IMG/VR virus record: IMGVR_UViG_3300027852_000176 | Location: 1 to 22,904 of that record | Source: a virus | Strand: one strand, 5' to 3' | Length of the DNA stretch: 22,904 nt | Shown here: positions 14,382 through 22,143 of the stretch, in pieces | Layout of the letters: each line of letters opens with the position of its first letter | Numbering within the stretch: position 1 is the stretch's first letter | The notes under the pieces: model-generated | Seen by the model: the letters and a program-made list of their open reading frames with translations, nothing else | What the model was told of the DNA's origin: nothing | Database searches by the model: none | Translations under genes and position numbers: made by a program

Positions 14382-14383
14382 AA

Positions 14384-14755
14384 ATGTCTGTGGAACAAGC
14401 TCTGACAAATGTGACTTTTCCGTCTAATGCGGATTTGTCAGCTGGTCAGTACAAGTTCGTAACCATCAATTCTAGCCACAAGATCGCTCTCGTAGCTGCT
14501 GCTGGTGGTGCTGGGATTGGTGTGTTGCAGAATGACCCAGCAGCTGCTGACCGTGAGGCGGTAGTTGCTGTCTACGGGGTGAGTCGTGTGCTTGCTGGTG
14601 GTACAGTAGCAACTGGTAATACTGTTCAGTCAGACGCAAATGGCGATGCCATTGTTGCCGCTTCTGGTGATGCAGTGTTTGGCACTTGTGTTCGTGGCGG
14701 CGTAGATGGTGATTACATCTTGGTGCTACTCAACAGCCAGTTCGTACTGCCGTAA
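14384..14755 (+). CDS. Capsid decoration protein, DUF2190-like, copy 1
   Basis: This 123-residue, Ala/Gly/Val-rich protein has the order seen in DUF2190-type capsid cement proteins: an early strand pair with NADLSAGQYKFVTI, a GAGIGVLQNDPAAADREAVVAV segment split by short turns (about 42-63), YGVSRVLAGGTVATGNTVQS (about 64-83), and a closing FGTCVRGGVDGDYILVLL region. Such proteins bind the outer shell after expansion and stabilise it. A strong AAGGAG precedes it. It is followed 15 bases on by a clear paralogue. It sits between scaffold and capsid genes, where decoration genes are common. Confidence 0.83.
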   Translation: MSVEQALTNVTFPSNADLSAGQYKFVTINSSHKIALVAAAGGAGIGVLQNDPAAADREAVVAVYGVSRVLAGGTVATGNTVQSDANGDAIVAASGDAVFGTCVRGGVDGDYILVLLNSQFVLP

Positions 14756-14770
14756 CCGAAGGAGATACTC

Positions 14771-15151
14771 ATGTCTGCTGTGGAAAGAGGTCTTAGGACC
14801 GTAACAATTCCGTCAGGCTCGGATCTCTCCGCAATTCAGTACCACTTTGTCGATGTCGATAGTGGTGGGCAGATCATCATTCCAACTGCAGCGGGAGCCA
14901 AAGCAATTGGCGTATTACAGAATACACCCGCTGCTGCCGATGCCGATGCTATCATCGGTATCTCTGGTATTTCCAGTGTTGTTGCTGGCGGTACTATTGC
15001 AGCCGGGGCATTAGTGCAGGCTGGAGCTGATGGAACTGCTCTTGCAGTTGCTAGTGGTGATTATGCCCTAGGGACTGCTGTTACTGGTGGTGCTATTGGA
15101 GATATTCTTGAGGTTCTTCTTCTTGGTGGTGCTGGAAACATCACTGCATAG
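14771..15151 (+). CDS. Capsid decoration protein, DUF2190-like, copy 2
   Basis: This 126-residue paralogue of the preceding gene is collinear throughout. The two share the S-x-LSAxQYxFV start, the GVLQNxPAAAD core, GxSxVxAGGTxAxGxxVQ and the closing GTxVxGGxxGDxxxVLL. AAGGAG lies 6 bases before the ATG, in the same layout as copy 1. The C-terminus is slightly longer and Gly-rich. Protein similarity is strong but DNA identity looks modest, so the duplication is old and both copies appear maintained. The two may form mixed trimers or occupy different sites on the shell. Confidence 0.83.
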   Translation: MSAVERGLRTVTIPSGSDLSAIQYHFVDVDSGGQIIIPTAAGAKAIGVLQNTPAAADADAIIGISGISSVVAGGTIAAGALVQAGADGTALAVASGDYALGTAVTGGAIGDILEVLLLGGAGNITA

Positions 15152-15169
15152 CTGCAAAGGAGCAAAATT

Positions 15170-16156
15170 ATGCAACCGACTCCAGGAGATGTTCATGTTA
15201 ACACTCCTCTTTCAAATATCTCGGTAGCCGAGATCCAGAGCATGGATGCCTTTGTCGCAGATAAGGTGTTTCCCAACATCTCTAGCGGCAAACAGGGCGA
15301 CAGGTACTGGACCTTTGACCGGGGATACTTTAACCGGGACGAAATGCAGGTCCGTGGTCCTTCCACAGAGAGCGCCGGCGGCGACTACACTGTGGATAAT
15401 ACACCGACGTTCTTCTGTCCCGTCCAGGCCTTCCACCATGATATCGATGACCAGCGTCGGGCGAATGAGGACACTCCTCTGAATGCTGACAAAGAGGCCA
15501 CGATCTTGTGTACTCATAAGGCCATGATCCGTAGAGAGCTTTCGTGGGCATCAAAGTACTTCGCAGCTAGTTTGTGGACTACGGAGTTTGATGGTGTTGC
15601 TTCCTCACCTAGCTCGTCAGAATTCCTTCAGTGGAATGACTCTGGATCGGATCCTATTGAGGTGATCCGTGCTCAGAAGACTGCGATGCTTAAGCTGACG
15701 GGAGTCAAGCCCAATACTCTTGTGATTGGGCCTGAGGTCTATGATTCGCTCATTGACCACCCGGATATCATTGATCGAGTGAAGTATGGCCAGACGGCGC
15801 CCGGTATTGCTACCTTAGATACGTCTGACCTTGCTGCCGTTTTGAAGATTCCTCGGGTCTTTGTGATGGAAGCTGTATACAACTCCGCCGCCCAAGGTGC
15901 TACGAATGTAGGTGCCTTTATCGGCGGCAAGTCTGCACTTCTGTGTCATGCTGCCCCGAGTCCTGGCTTGATGACTCCGACTGCTGGCTATACCTTCTCA
16001 TGGAATGGGTACCTCGGTGCCAGTGCTATGGGTGGACGTATCAGCAAGTTCCGTATGGAACAGTTGAAGTCGGATCGTGTTGAAATTGAAATGGCCTTTG
16101 ATCAGAAGCTTGTTGCTGCTGACATGGGTTGTTTCTTCGCAACCGCAGTCGCGTAG
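15170..16156 (+). CDS. Major capsid protein, HK97-like fold expected
   Basis: This 328-residue shell protein follows decoration and scaffold genes. Family-like segments are GDVHVNTPLSNISVAEIQ (about 6-23), FVADKVFPNISSGKQGDRYW (about 28-47), RANEDTPLNAD (about 97-107), RRELSWASKYFA (about 120-131), and the late GYTFSWNGYLGAS with a VEIEMAFDQKLVAADMG ending. This is a capsid type common in siphoviruses and marine phages. There is no long N-terminal delta arm, which agrees with a separate scaffold. AAAGGAG precedes the ATG. Codons are GC-richer and more uniform than in tail genes, as expected for the most abundant protein. The HK97 fold is expected from the family, not shown by the sequence. 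Confidence 0.92.
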   Translation: MQPTPGDVHVNTPLSNISVAEIQSMDAFVADKVFPNISSGKQGDRYWTFDRGYFNRDEMQVRGPSTESAGGDYTVDNTPTFFCPVQAFHHDIDDQRRANEDTPLNADKEATILCTHKAMIRRELSWASKYFAASLWTTEFDGVASSPSSSEFLQWNDSGSDPIEVIRAQKTAMLKLTGVKPNTLVIGPEVYDSLIDHPDIIDRVKYGQTAPGIATLDTSDLAAVLKIPRVFVMEAVYNSAAQGATNVGAFIGGKSALLCHAAPSPGLMTPTAGYTFSWNGYLGASAMGGRISKFRMEQLKSDRVEIEMAFDQKLVAADMGCFFATAVA

Positions 16157-16179
16157 ACTGCATAACTGGAGGCTGTCCT

Positions 16180-16650
16180 ATGCCTAAAGAAGATCGACAG
16201 TCCTTCACATCCTCGGGTGGGTATGTTGCTCGGAAGGGGTTCCGGTTCATGGGCCGGGACTTCCTTCCTGGCGACTCCTTTCCGTGGAAACAACTTGGCT
16301 GCAGTACTCGGAGACTGCGTCAGTTGTATGAAGGGCGAGTAATTGATCCAGCCGGTGACATGGTTCTTGAAGAACTGAGTCCCGAGACCCCGGTGGATGA
16401 GGCAACCGCTGGGGCAGCTGATGACACTGTGAAGGATCCAATTGACACTGAGGATGACGATGAACCTTTCATCTTCAATCCTGATGTCCACAGTGTTGAG
16501 AATCCAAAGAAGGGTAAGTGGATTATTTCTCACGATGGCCAATTTATCGTGGAGATCTACCGTAAGCTTGGCTTGCTGCTGAGAAATGCCACAGAGCCCG
16601 TAATTCTTCGTCCTGATGACGAAGGTGATCTGGAAGTGGTAGAGGAATGA
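16180..16650 (+). CDS. Neck-region protein of unknown function
   Basis: This 156-residue protein directly follows the capsid gene. I chose ATG 16180, preceded by CTGGAGG at 7 bases; the longer frame from 16129 overlaps the capsid gene and has no ribosome site. The first 50 residues (YVARKGFRFMGRDFLPGD, then STRRLRQLYEGRVI) look like a compact domain often found in short proteins after capsid genes. An acidic linker (about 64-95) and a C-terminal part with GKWIISHDGQFIVE follow. It is probably involved in head completion or connector assembly, by context. It overlaps the next gene by 4 bases (ATGA). Confidence 0.7.
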   Translation: MPKEDRQSFTSSGGYVARKGFRFMGRDFLPGDSFPWKQLGCSTRRLRQLYEGRVIDPAGDMVLEELSPETPVDEATAGAADDTVKDPIDTEDDDEPFIFNPDVHSVENPKKGKWIISHDGQFIVEIYRKLGLLLRNATEPVILRPDDEGDLEVVEE

Positions 16651-17030
16651 GTGAAACCATCCGGGTAGTTGGCTTAATTGGGGATTCAGTGGAACATACA
16701 GTGCGTGAAGTGACACTGCGGGTTCTCGATAACCTAAAAGCAGCTACTCCTGTGGCTACTGGCTGGGCTCGATCCAACTGGATTCCCAGTATTGGTCAAC
16801 CAGTTAGCTCCCCGGATGGTACTCGTTTTAACCATGATGGCTCAGCTCAAGCACAAGGTAGGGCGATGGTTGCATTTGGCTATAAGCTAGAATACGGCCC
16901 TATCTTTCTCTCAAACCAGGTTCCCTATATTGATAAGCTTAATGCTGGATCATCACCTAAAGCGCCGGCTGGATTTGTTCAGAGGGCTATGGATGATGCA
17001 GTTGGGTCGATCAAAAGTGGGTCCCGATGA
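16647..17030 (+). CDS. HK97 gp10-like neck protein
   Basis: This 127-residue protein matches the HK97 gp10 / lambda gpZ-like group. It has a long N-terminal helix ending LDNLKAATPVATGWARSNW (about 27-45), a mixed loop (SSPDGTRFNHDG), then YGPIFLSNQVPYIDKLNAGS (about 83-102) and the terminal helix PAGFVQRAMDDAV, all family hallmarks. Members sit at the head-tail interface and help join the tail to the filled head. The start overlaps the previous stop (ATGA), so it is translationally coupled. Its 3' end overlaps a possible small gene in the +1 frame. Confidence 0.85.
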   Translation: MSETIRVVGLIGDSVEHTVREVTLRVLDNLKAATPVATGWARSNWIPSIGQPVSSPDGTRFNHDGSAQAQGRAMVAFGYKLEYGPIFLSNQVPYIDKLNAGSSPKAPAGFVQRAMDDAVGSIKSGSR

Positions 17031-17133
17031 GAAGTATTCTTTACCGGGGGCTGAGTTTATCAAGATGGTACTGCCGACCGAATCGGGTCTCTTTCGGATG
17101 GACAGCTTGGCAAATGAGGCTCCCGGTACTTAA
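17017..17133 (+). CDS. Possible small protein in the +1 frame
   Basis: A GTG at 17017 opens a 38-residue frame ending at TAA 17131-17133, covering the gap between the gp10-like gene and the tail terminator. Its product (VGPDEKYSLPGAEF, then KMVLPTESGLFRMDSLAN) has normal protein composition, while the competing frame from ATG 17027 is rich in Arg, Trp and Cys like a shadow. The ribosome site is weak. It could be a small gene, or an extension of the gp10-like protein reached by a +1 shift just before its stop, or an old frameshift. No function is recognised. Confidence 0.35.
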   Translation: MGPDEKYSLPGAEFIKMVLPTESGLFRMDSLANEAPGT

Positions 17134-17141
17134 GGAGGATG

Positions 17142-17567
17142 ATGACTCTTAATGAAGCCAGAGTGATCGTCTATGATGCCTTTGCAGCTGCCTGGCTTTT
17201 AGGTGAAGAGCGTCTGGTCCCATACTTCTTCGATAATATGCACTATGACTCCAATGAGGTCAATGAGTTTGTAGAGCTTAATATGATTCATGCCCCAGGC
17301 GAGCATTACACTCTCGGGAGTACTGGGAATAGGATCTTTAGGCGAGAGGGGATAGTCCGAACAATTATCCACACACAACCAGATGGTGGTCTTAAACGAA
17401 GTGATGACTTAGGTGAGGAGATCTTACGGATCTTAGAAGGTAAGTCATTAGTTGCAGATGGTAATACGGTCCGACTAACCAATGGCTACGTTGGAGAGCT
17501 TGGGGTAATCGGCTCATATTACAAGGCTGAGGCGGTAGTCCAGTTTAACTACCAGGATCAGAAATAG
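17142..17567 (+). CDS. Tail terminator (tail completion) protein
   Basis: This 141-residue protein is expected to form the ring that caps the tail tube and joins it to the head. Support is its position between the gp10-like protein and the tail tube, its length, the N-terminal helix with NEARVIVYDAFAAAWL, mid-strand REGIVRTIIHTQPDGG, the EEILRILEGK helix, and the last strand AVVQFNYQDQ, which is typical of the family. Two adjacent ATGs (17139, 17142) follow AAGGAGG (17132-17138). The second has the less cramped spacing and is preferred. The family call is good on context and moderate on sequence. Confidence 0.75.
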   Translation: MTLNEARVIVYDAFAAAWLLGEERLVPYFFDNMHYDSNEVNEFVELNMIHAPGEHYTLGSTGNRIFRREGIVRTIIHTQPDGGLKRSDDLGEEILRILEGKSLVADGNTVRLTNGYVGELGVIGSYYKAEAVVQFNYQDQK

Positions 17568-17576
17568 GAGGAGATG

Positions 17577-19055
17577 ATGAGTAGAGTATCCACAAATACT
17601 ATCTCAATTGCTTATGCGATTGAAGCTAGTTTAGCCACTCTGCCTGGCACGCCTCAGTGGAAACTGATTGAGCCGAATGAGATCAATACGTTCGGACCGA
17701 CAATCAGTACTGTGGCTCGTAACCCGATTGCCAAAGATCGACAACGAAAGAAAGGTACTATCACCGATCTCGATAGTGCTGTGGAATTCAATGCCGACTT
17801 AACTGGCGATCATATCACAGACTTCTTTAACGGCTTCATGTTTGCTGAATGGACTGGTGGAGGAGTATGGGGCGAATATGAGACTGAGGATGTCACTGCT
17901 GTCACTGCTACTGGATACACTGTTACAGATGATGGTGACTTAGCAGCTGATGAATTGATCTATGCTAGGGGCTTTACCAACTCAGCTAATAATGGGCTGA
18001 AGGTTGTTGGGGCCGCTAGTACCACCACAGAAATCAAAGTCAGTGGCCTTGTGGTAGAGGCTGCACCGCCCGATGAGGCGCGGATTGAGATTGCTGGTGT
18101 TCAAGGTGCAACTGGTGACCTGGAGATTGATGCTAGTGGCGATTTGATCAGCACGGTGCTTGATCTATCAGCACTTGGTCTGACGGTTGGACAAGTAATC
18201 TGGGTTGGCGGTTCAACTACAGTTACTCAGTTTGCTGTCGCTGCTAATACAGGCTTTGCTAGGATTACTGCCATTGCAGCAGCTAAGCTTACACTTGATA
18301 AGACTGCTGCTACATTTACAATTGACAATGGTGCTACTAAGACCATCCAAATCTTGTTTGGTAGGTTCTTAAGGAATGTACCTGTGGATGATGGGGACTT
18401 CCTCGAACAGAGTTATCAGTTTGAAGCTACGTACCCAGACCTTGACTCTGTCGGGGTTGATGAGTATGAGTATGCTAAGGGTAACTACTGTAATCAGCTT
18501 GTCTTGAACTTACCCCTCTCAGACAAGGCAACATGTGACTTTGGGTTCACTGGTACTGATACTGAGCCGCCGTCAACTAACAGAGATGCTGAGAGTGCCA
18601 ATGCAATTGACCCGATTCAGACTGAGGCGTTTAATACCTCAGCTGACATTGCTCGACTCAGGATTACACAGACCGATGAGACTGAGTTAACCAGCTACTT
18701 CAAAACTCTAACTCTGACTGTCAATAACAATGTGACTCCAGAGAAGGTACTTGCAAATCTGGGCGCTGTCTTTATGAACATCGGTAACTTCGATATCACT
18801 ATCGAAGCTCAGGTACTCTTTACTGATTCTGGTATTCCGACTGCCATTCGGAATAACACCACATTGACTATGGACTTTAGCTTGGAGAACAGTGACGGGG
18901 GTCTGTTCTTCGACTTCCCTGCTATCACTATTGGTGGCGGAGACAAAGAATACCCCGAGAACGAGACGGTGTTGATGAATACTCCAGCGTCGGCCTTTGA
19001 AGATCCGACACTTGGCTATTCGCTCAGCATCTCTCACTTCCCATACCTGCCTTAG
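17577..19055 (+). CDS. Major tail tube protein
   Basis: This protein of 492 residues polymerises into the tail tube. The N-terminal part (SIAYAIEASLATLPGTPQW, then NTFGPTISTVARNPIAKDRQ, about 10-55) and DLDSAVEFNADLTGDHITDF (about 62-81) follow the pattern of long siphophage tube proteins. A Gly/Ala/Thr-rich inserted region (about 95-260), with strands such as FARITAIAAAKLTLDK, probably forms an extra Ig-like surface domain. The tube core resumes with YQFEATYPDLDSVGVDEYEY and YFKTLTLTVNNNVTPEK. It is longer than minimal tube proteins (often 150-250 residues). ATGs at 17574 and 17577 both follow AGGAGGAG; the second is better spaced. No sheath gene accompanies it. Confidence 0.86.
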   Translation: MSRVSTNTISIAYAIEASLATLPGTPQWKLIEPNEINTFGPTISTVARNPIAKDRQRKKGTITDLDSAVEFNADLTGDHITDFFNGFMFAEWTGGGVWGEYETEDVTAVTATGYTVTDDGDLAADELIYARGFTNSANNGLKVVGAASTTTEIKVSGLVVEAAPPDEARIEIAGVQGATGDLEIDASGDLISTVLDLSALGLTVGQVIWVGGSTTVTQFAVAANTGFARITAIAAAKLTLDKTAATFTIDNGATKTIQILFGRFLRNVPVDDGDFLEQSYQFEATYPDLDSVGVDEYEYAKGNYCNQLVLNLPLSDKATCDFGFTGTDTEPPSTNRDAESANAIDPIQTEAFNTSADIARLRITQTDETELTSYFKTLTLTVNNNVTPEKVLANLGAVFMNIGNFDITIEAQVLFTDSGIPTAIRNNTTLTMDFSLENSDGGLFFDFPAITIGGGDKEYPENETVLMNTPASAFEDPTLGYSLSISHFPYLP

Positions 19056-19076
19056 GTAGGATAAGGAGACCCACAG

Positions 19077-19511
19077 ATGAGTAAGTTTCGCATCGACATT
19101 CAAATGGCGAAGGTGGTAGACTTTACACTCTTTGCTTTAGAGGGTGAACCAGTTCTCCAACTTGCCCAGGCTACTGAGGCCAATAAGCCATACTTCAATG
19201 GTATACTTCGTCGTAGCCGCAGAAACATGCCACAAGTTAAAGCTGGTAATATCAACGTAGACTTGGTTATAAGTAATCGAGCTAATGATCGAGAGCTCTA
19301 TGCCAAGTACGTTCTTCAAGGCTGGCAGAATGTGGTTGACATGAATGGTAAAGCTGTACCATTCTCTGAAGCCGAAGCTCTTGAATTTCTTCAGGCGATT
19401 CCCAGTTTCATCTTTGATGAGATTAGAGAATTCGCTGCCGAACCACGGAACTTCATTCTCGAAGAACTGCCTGAGGCCGAGGAAATAGCAAAAAACTTGC
19501 AGAGCGACTAA
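19077..19511 (+). CDS. Tail assembly chaperone, short form (G-like)
   Basis: This 144-residue product is the unshifted form of the chaperone that coats the tape measure during tail assembly. Position (between tube and tape measure), a short N-terminal strand, a central helical segment with ANDRELYAKYVLQGWQNVVD (about 63-82), and SEAEALEFLQAIPSFIFDEI (about 98-117) fit G-like chaperones. AAGGAG is 8 bases before the ATG. The last codons contain the slippery heptamer A AAA AAC in the correct phase, so a minority of ribosomes would extend it to the GT form. Termination is at TAA 19509-19511. Confidence 0.85.
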   Translation: MSKFRIDIQMAKVVDFTLFALEGEPVLQLAQATEANKPYFNGILRRSRRNMPQVKAGNINVDLVISNRANDRELYAKYVLQGWQNVVDMNGKAVPFSEAEALEFLQAIPSFIFDEIREFAAEPRNFILEELPEAEEIAKNLQSD

Positions 19512-19825
19512 GGTGGGAGCTGGAGTGGAATGAAAAAGGGTTTGTTGCATCAGCTGCAATTGCACGGGGACAATCCATCCCTACATGGCTTGATGCAGAA
19601 CCCATTCTTGCTCCAGGCGAAGACTTCTATCTTAGCGCTTTTTGGGAGCTTAGTACATGCCGAGCTATGGGTATGTCAATTGGCCCAATTCCGTGGCAGC
19701 ACATTATTGCTTACGCGGAGTGGGCGGAACTGGACTATGACTTGCGTGGAATCTTCGTGTTAGTCATGCGAGCTATGGACAGTACCTATCTTGAGTGGCT
19801 GAATCGAAAGGCAAAAAATGGCTGA
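19077..19825 (+). CDS. Tail assembly chaperone, frameshifted long form (GT-like)
   Basis: After a -1 slip at 19490-19496, translation would continue from 19496 in the -1 frame to TGA 19823-19825, giving a product of about 249 residues (140 from the first frame, then 109). The second part has no start codon of its own near its beginning, so it is easily missed. Its sequence (SIPTWLDAEPILAPGEDFYL, then IGPIPWQHIIAYAEWAELDY and MRAMDSTYLEW) looks like a true T domain, which links the tape measure to the tube protein. It overlaps the tape measure start by 8 bases. Conserved G/GT frameshifting is known in lambda and most siphophages. Confidence 0.87.
19490..19496 (+). other. Programmed -1 frameshift site
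   Basis: The heptamer A AAA AAC has the zero-frame split of an X XXY YYZ slippery site (codons GCA AAA AAC). It sits 15 bases before the zero-frame stop codon, in the G/GT position. A GAGGA (about 19479-19483) lies about 6-7 bases upstream and might act as a Shine-Dalgarno-like stimulator. I see no convincing downstream pseudoknot by eye. Confidence 0.87.
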
Positions 19826-22142
19826 CTTTCGTATTCGAGTCTTAGTTGATCCACGACAAGGACAACGTGGAATCAAGTCAATGAAGAGATCCCTCGGCGG
19901 ATTGGAGCGTCAGGGTAAAAGTGTTGGTAGGGCCTTTAAGGGAATGATGGTCTTTGCAGGACTGGGTGCTGGTCTTCGTGCTATCACTCAACTTGCTGAC
20001 CGATTTACCCACCTGCAAAATCGTCTTAAGACAGTGACAGCCTCAGAAGATGAATTAACGGCTGTAACTAATAGACTATTTGAAGTGGCGAATAAAACTC
20101 GTGCGCCATTCAAAGCTACAGCAGAGATCTATACTCGTGTAGCTTTGGCGAGTAGAGAGTTGCAGACCTCTCAAGAACAATTAGTCCAATTTACAGAATC
20201 ATTGAACAAGGCAGTGATTCTTTCTGGTGCAACCGCTCAAGAGGCTGAGGCTGGTATGCTTCAGCTATCACAGGGCCTTGCTTCTGGCTCTCTTCGTGGC
20301 GAAGAGCTCAGGTCTGTACTTGAGCAGATCCCTGTGGTAGCTGATGTAATTGCTAACTCGATTGGGACCACTCGTGGTGAACTTCGTAAGATGGGTGAGC
20401 GAGGTGAAATTAGTGCGAAGATGGTTCTACAAGCTTTCAAAGAAGCTCGAGTAGAATTGGATGAGAGATTTGGGGAAACCATCCCAACCATTGACCAGGC
20501 ATTCACAATCTTACGAAATAGTATTACCAAAGCTGTAGGTGAATTTAATAAGGGATCAGGAGCTGCTAATAACTTTGCTGATTTCATTATTAAACTAAGT
20601 AGCTATACTGACGAACTAACTGAGGGGCTTTATATTGTTGGTGACGTAGTTAAAGCTACTTTTGAGGCCTTTAAGACCCTATTAGAGCCCATGACTAAAC
20701 AACTTGACGACTGGGGAGTTGACTGGGGTGATGTTTTTACAGCTGCAGGACTAGCAGTATTAGTGCTATTACAGATTATTGCACAGGTCTTTGATAAGAT
20801 CATTGGTTTAGTAACTGCGTTAGTTTCAATTATAACTGTTAATTTCAAACAGATTCCCAGAGTTATGGGTGATGCTCTAGTCACGGCTTTTAATCACATG
20901 ATTACTATGACTGAGACTTCGGTTAATCGGGTTATCAAATTGATTAACTTTCTTAATAGTCAACTACCCAAGAACCTGCGAAAAGAACCTCTAGCAGAGG
21001 TTAGTATGTTGAGACTAGACAATAAGTTTGAGGGGGAGGCGAAAAAAACCGGGGCAATGATTGCAGAACTTCTCAAAGCTGGGATGGAGCAAAGTGCCCT
21101 CGAAGATGCAATTGTTGGAATTATTGAATCCGTAATGGATAGCGCTGCTGAACGAAAGGGTCAGCGATCAGATCCTGATATAGATTTAAGTAAGGGAGTT
21201 GCTGGAGGAACTGGGGTTATACCAGGTGAAACTCTTTTTGAAAAATTTATGGCTGACTTAGCTCTTCAAGCTAAGCTACTGGGGATGACTGCTAAAGCCG
21301 CTGAAATATATGAGACTAAGCTAAAGGCTGTCAAAGAGATTGGTCGTGAGCTTACTGATGTTGAAGCTGATCGGGTCACTGTAGCTGTACAACTTATTCA
21401 ATCCATGAGGGATCAAGCCAGAGTACTAGATGAGATTATAGGTCCATATAATGAGATCACTGATAAGCAAGCTGCCTTAAATGAACTACTGTGGATGGGG
21501 CGGATTAACACCGAACAATACACTGAAGCTATGAGAAAGCTTCATCTTGAAATGCTTGAGCTAGCTACAGACCTTGATACAGGCTATGCTCGTGGTATAG
21601 CTAGAGTTCATGAGCAACTTCTCGATCTTGCAACACTCTCAGAGTCTGTGGTAGTTGATGCATTCAATGGAGCTGAGCAGGCTATTGTCGACTTCGTTAC
21701 CACTGGTACAGCAAATCTGAAACAATTTGTGGATCAGGTCCTAGCTGACCTAACTCGAATCTTGGTACGGAAAGCTATGATGAGTTTGATTGGCGCATTT
21801 GCTGGAAACCCAGTCCCAGGTGACCCTGGTTTTATAGGGCCAGTTGGAGGAGGACACGGGTATCAAACCGGGGGATCTTTCAATGTTGGCGGATCAGGAG
21901 GTCCTGACAGTCAACTGGTTGCGTTTAAGGCAACTCCGGGCGAACGAGTTGACGTATCACGACCGGGACAAAACCCAGCAGCAATGAGTCAAGCACCACA
22001 GCAACCAGCTCAGGTAAAGATTATTAACTCAATGGATCCAGGAATGGCTCTTGATGCAATGAATACAGCTGAGGGTGAGCGATTGATTATGAATGTAATC
22101 CAACGTAACCCTAATAGTGTTCGTCGGATGATGGGAGGATAG
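19818..22142 (+). CDS. Tape measure protein
   Basis: This 774-residue protein sets tail length, fills the tail tube before ejection and helps DNA delivery. The N-terminal tape-measure domain (about 45-230) includes ITQLADRFTHLQNRLKTVTA, LSQGLASGSLRGEELRSVLE and IGTTRGELRKMGERGEISAK. A hydrophobic stretch at about 304-340 (LAVLVLLQIIAQVFDKII and following) is a likely membrane-active segment. The part from about 585 to 658 (with DAFNGAEQAIVDFVTTGTA) matches the lambda-type tape measure C-terminal domain. A Gly/Pro-rich tail with GERVDVS follows. At roughly 0.15 nm per residue the tail would be near 115 nm. The start overlaps the chaperone's shifted frame. Confidence 0.94.
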   Translation: MADFRIRVLVDPRQGQRGIKSMKRSLGGLERQGKSVGRAFKGMMVFAGLGAGLRAITQLADRFTHLQNRLKTVTASEDELTAVTNRLFEVANKTRAPFKATAEIYTRVALASRELQTSQEQLVQFTESLNKAVILSGATAQEAEAGMLQLSQGLASGSLRGEELRSVLEQIPVVADVIANSIGTTRGELRKMGERGEISAKMVLQAFKEARVELDERFGETIPTIDQAFTILRNSITKAVGEFNKGSGAANNFADFIIKLSSYTDELTEGLYIVGDVVKATFEAFKTLLEPMTKQLDDWGVDWGDVFTAAGLAVLVLLQIIAQVFDKIIGLVTALVSIITVNFKQIPRVMGDALVTAFNHMITMTETSVNRVIKLINFLNSQLPKNLRKEPLAEVSMLRLDNKFEGEAKKTGAMIAELLKAGMEQSALEDAIVGIIESVMDSAAERKGQRSDPDIDLSKGVAGGTGVIPGETLFEKFMADLALQAKLLGMTAKAAEIYETKLKAVKEIGRELTDVEADRVTVAVQLIQSMRDQARVLDEIIGPYNEITDKQAALNELLWMGRINTEQYTEAMRKLHLEMLELATDLDTGYARGIARVHEQLLDLATLSESVVVDAFNGAEQAIVDFVTTGTANLKQFVDQVLADLTRILVRKAMMSLIGAFAGNPVPGDPGFIGPVGGGHGYQTGGSFNVGGSGGPDSQLVAFKATPGERVDVSRPGQNPAAMSQAPQQPAQVKIINSMDPGMALDAMNTAEGERLIMNVIQRNPNSVRRMMGG

Positions 22143-22143
22143 A

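Noticed and set aside
16129-16179. Longer start for the gene after the capsid protein
   Set aside because: It lies within the end of the capsid gene without a ribosome site, whereas CTGGAGG precedes ATG 16180.
16102-16716. 204-codon minus-strand open frame across capsid and neck genes
   Set aside because: It spans the junction of two well-supported plus-strand genes and has no start signals.
17027-17152. 41-codon plus-strand frame from ATG 17027 after the gp10-like gene
   Set aside because: Although it has an ATGA junction, its product is rich in Arg, Trp, Cys and Ser like an off-frame reading, and it runs into the tail terminator start. The frame from 17017 is more protein-like.
17568-19076. 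Contractile-tailed phage (myovirus) interpretation
   Set aside because: No sheath gene lies between the tail terminator and tube, and the chaperone and tape measure are of siphophage type.
19530-19763. 77-codon plus-strand frame after the chaperone
   Set aside because: It is in a different frame from the T extension that starts at the slippery site, and it overlaps that stronger reading entirely.
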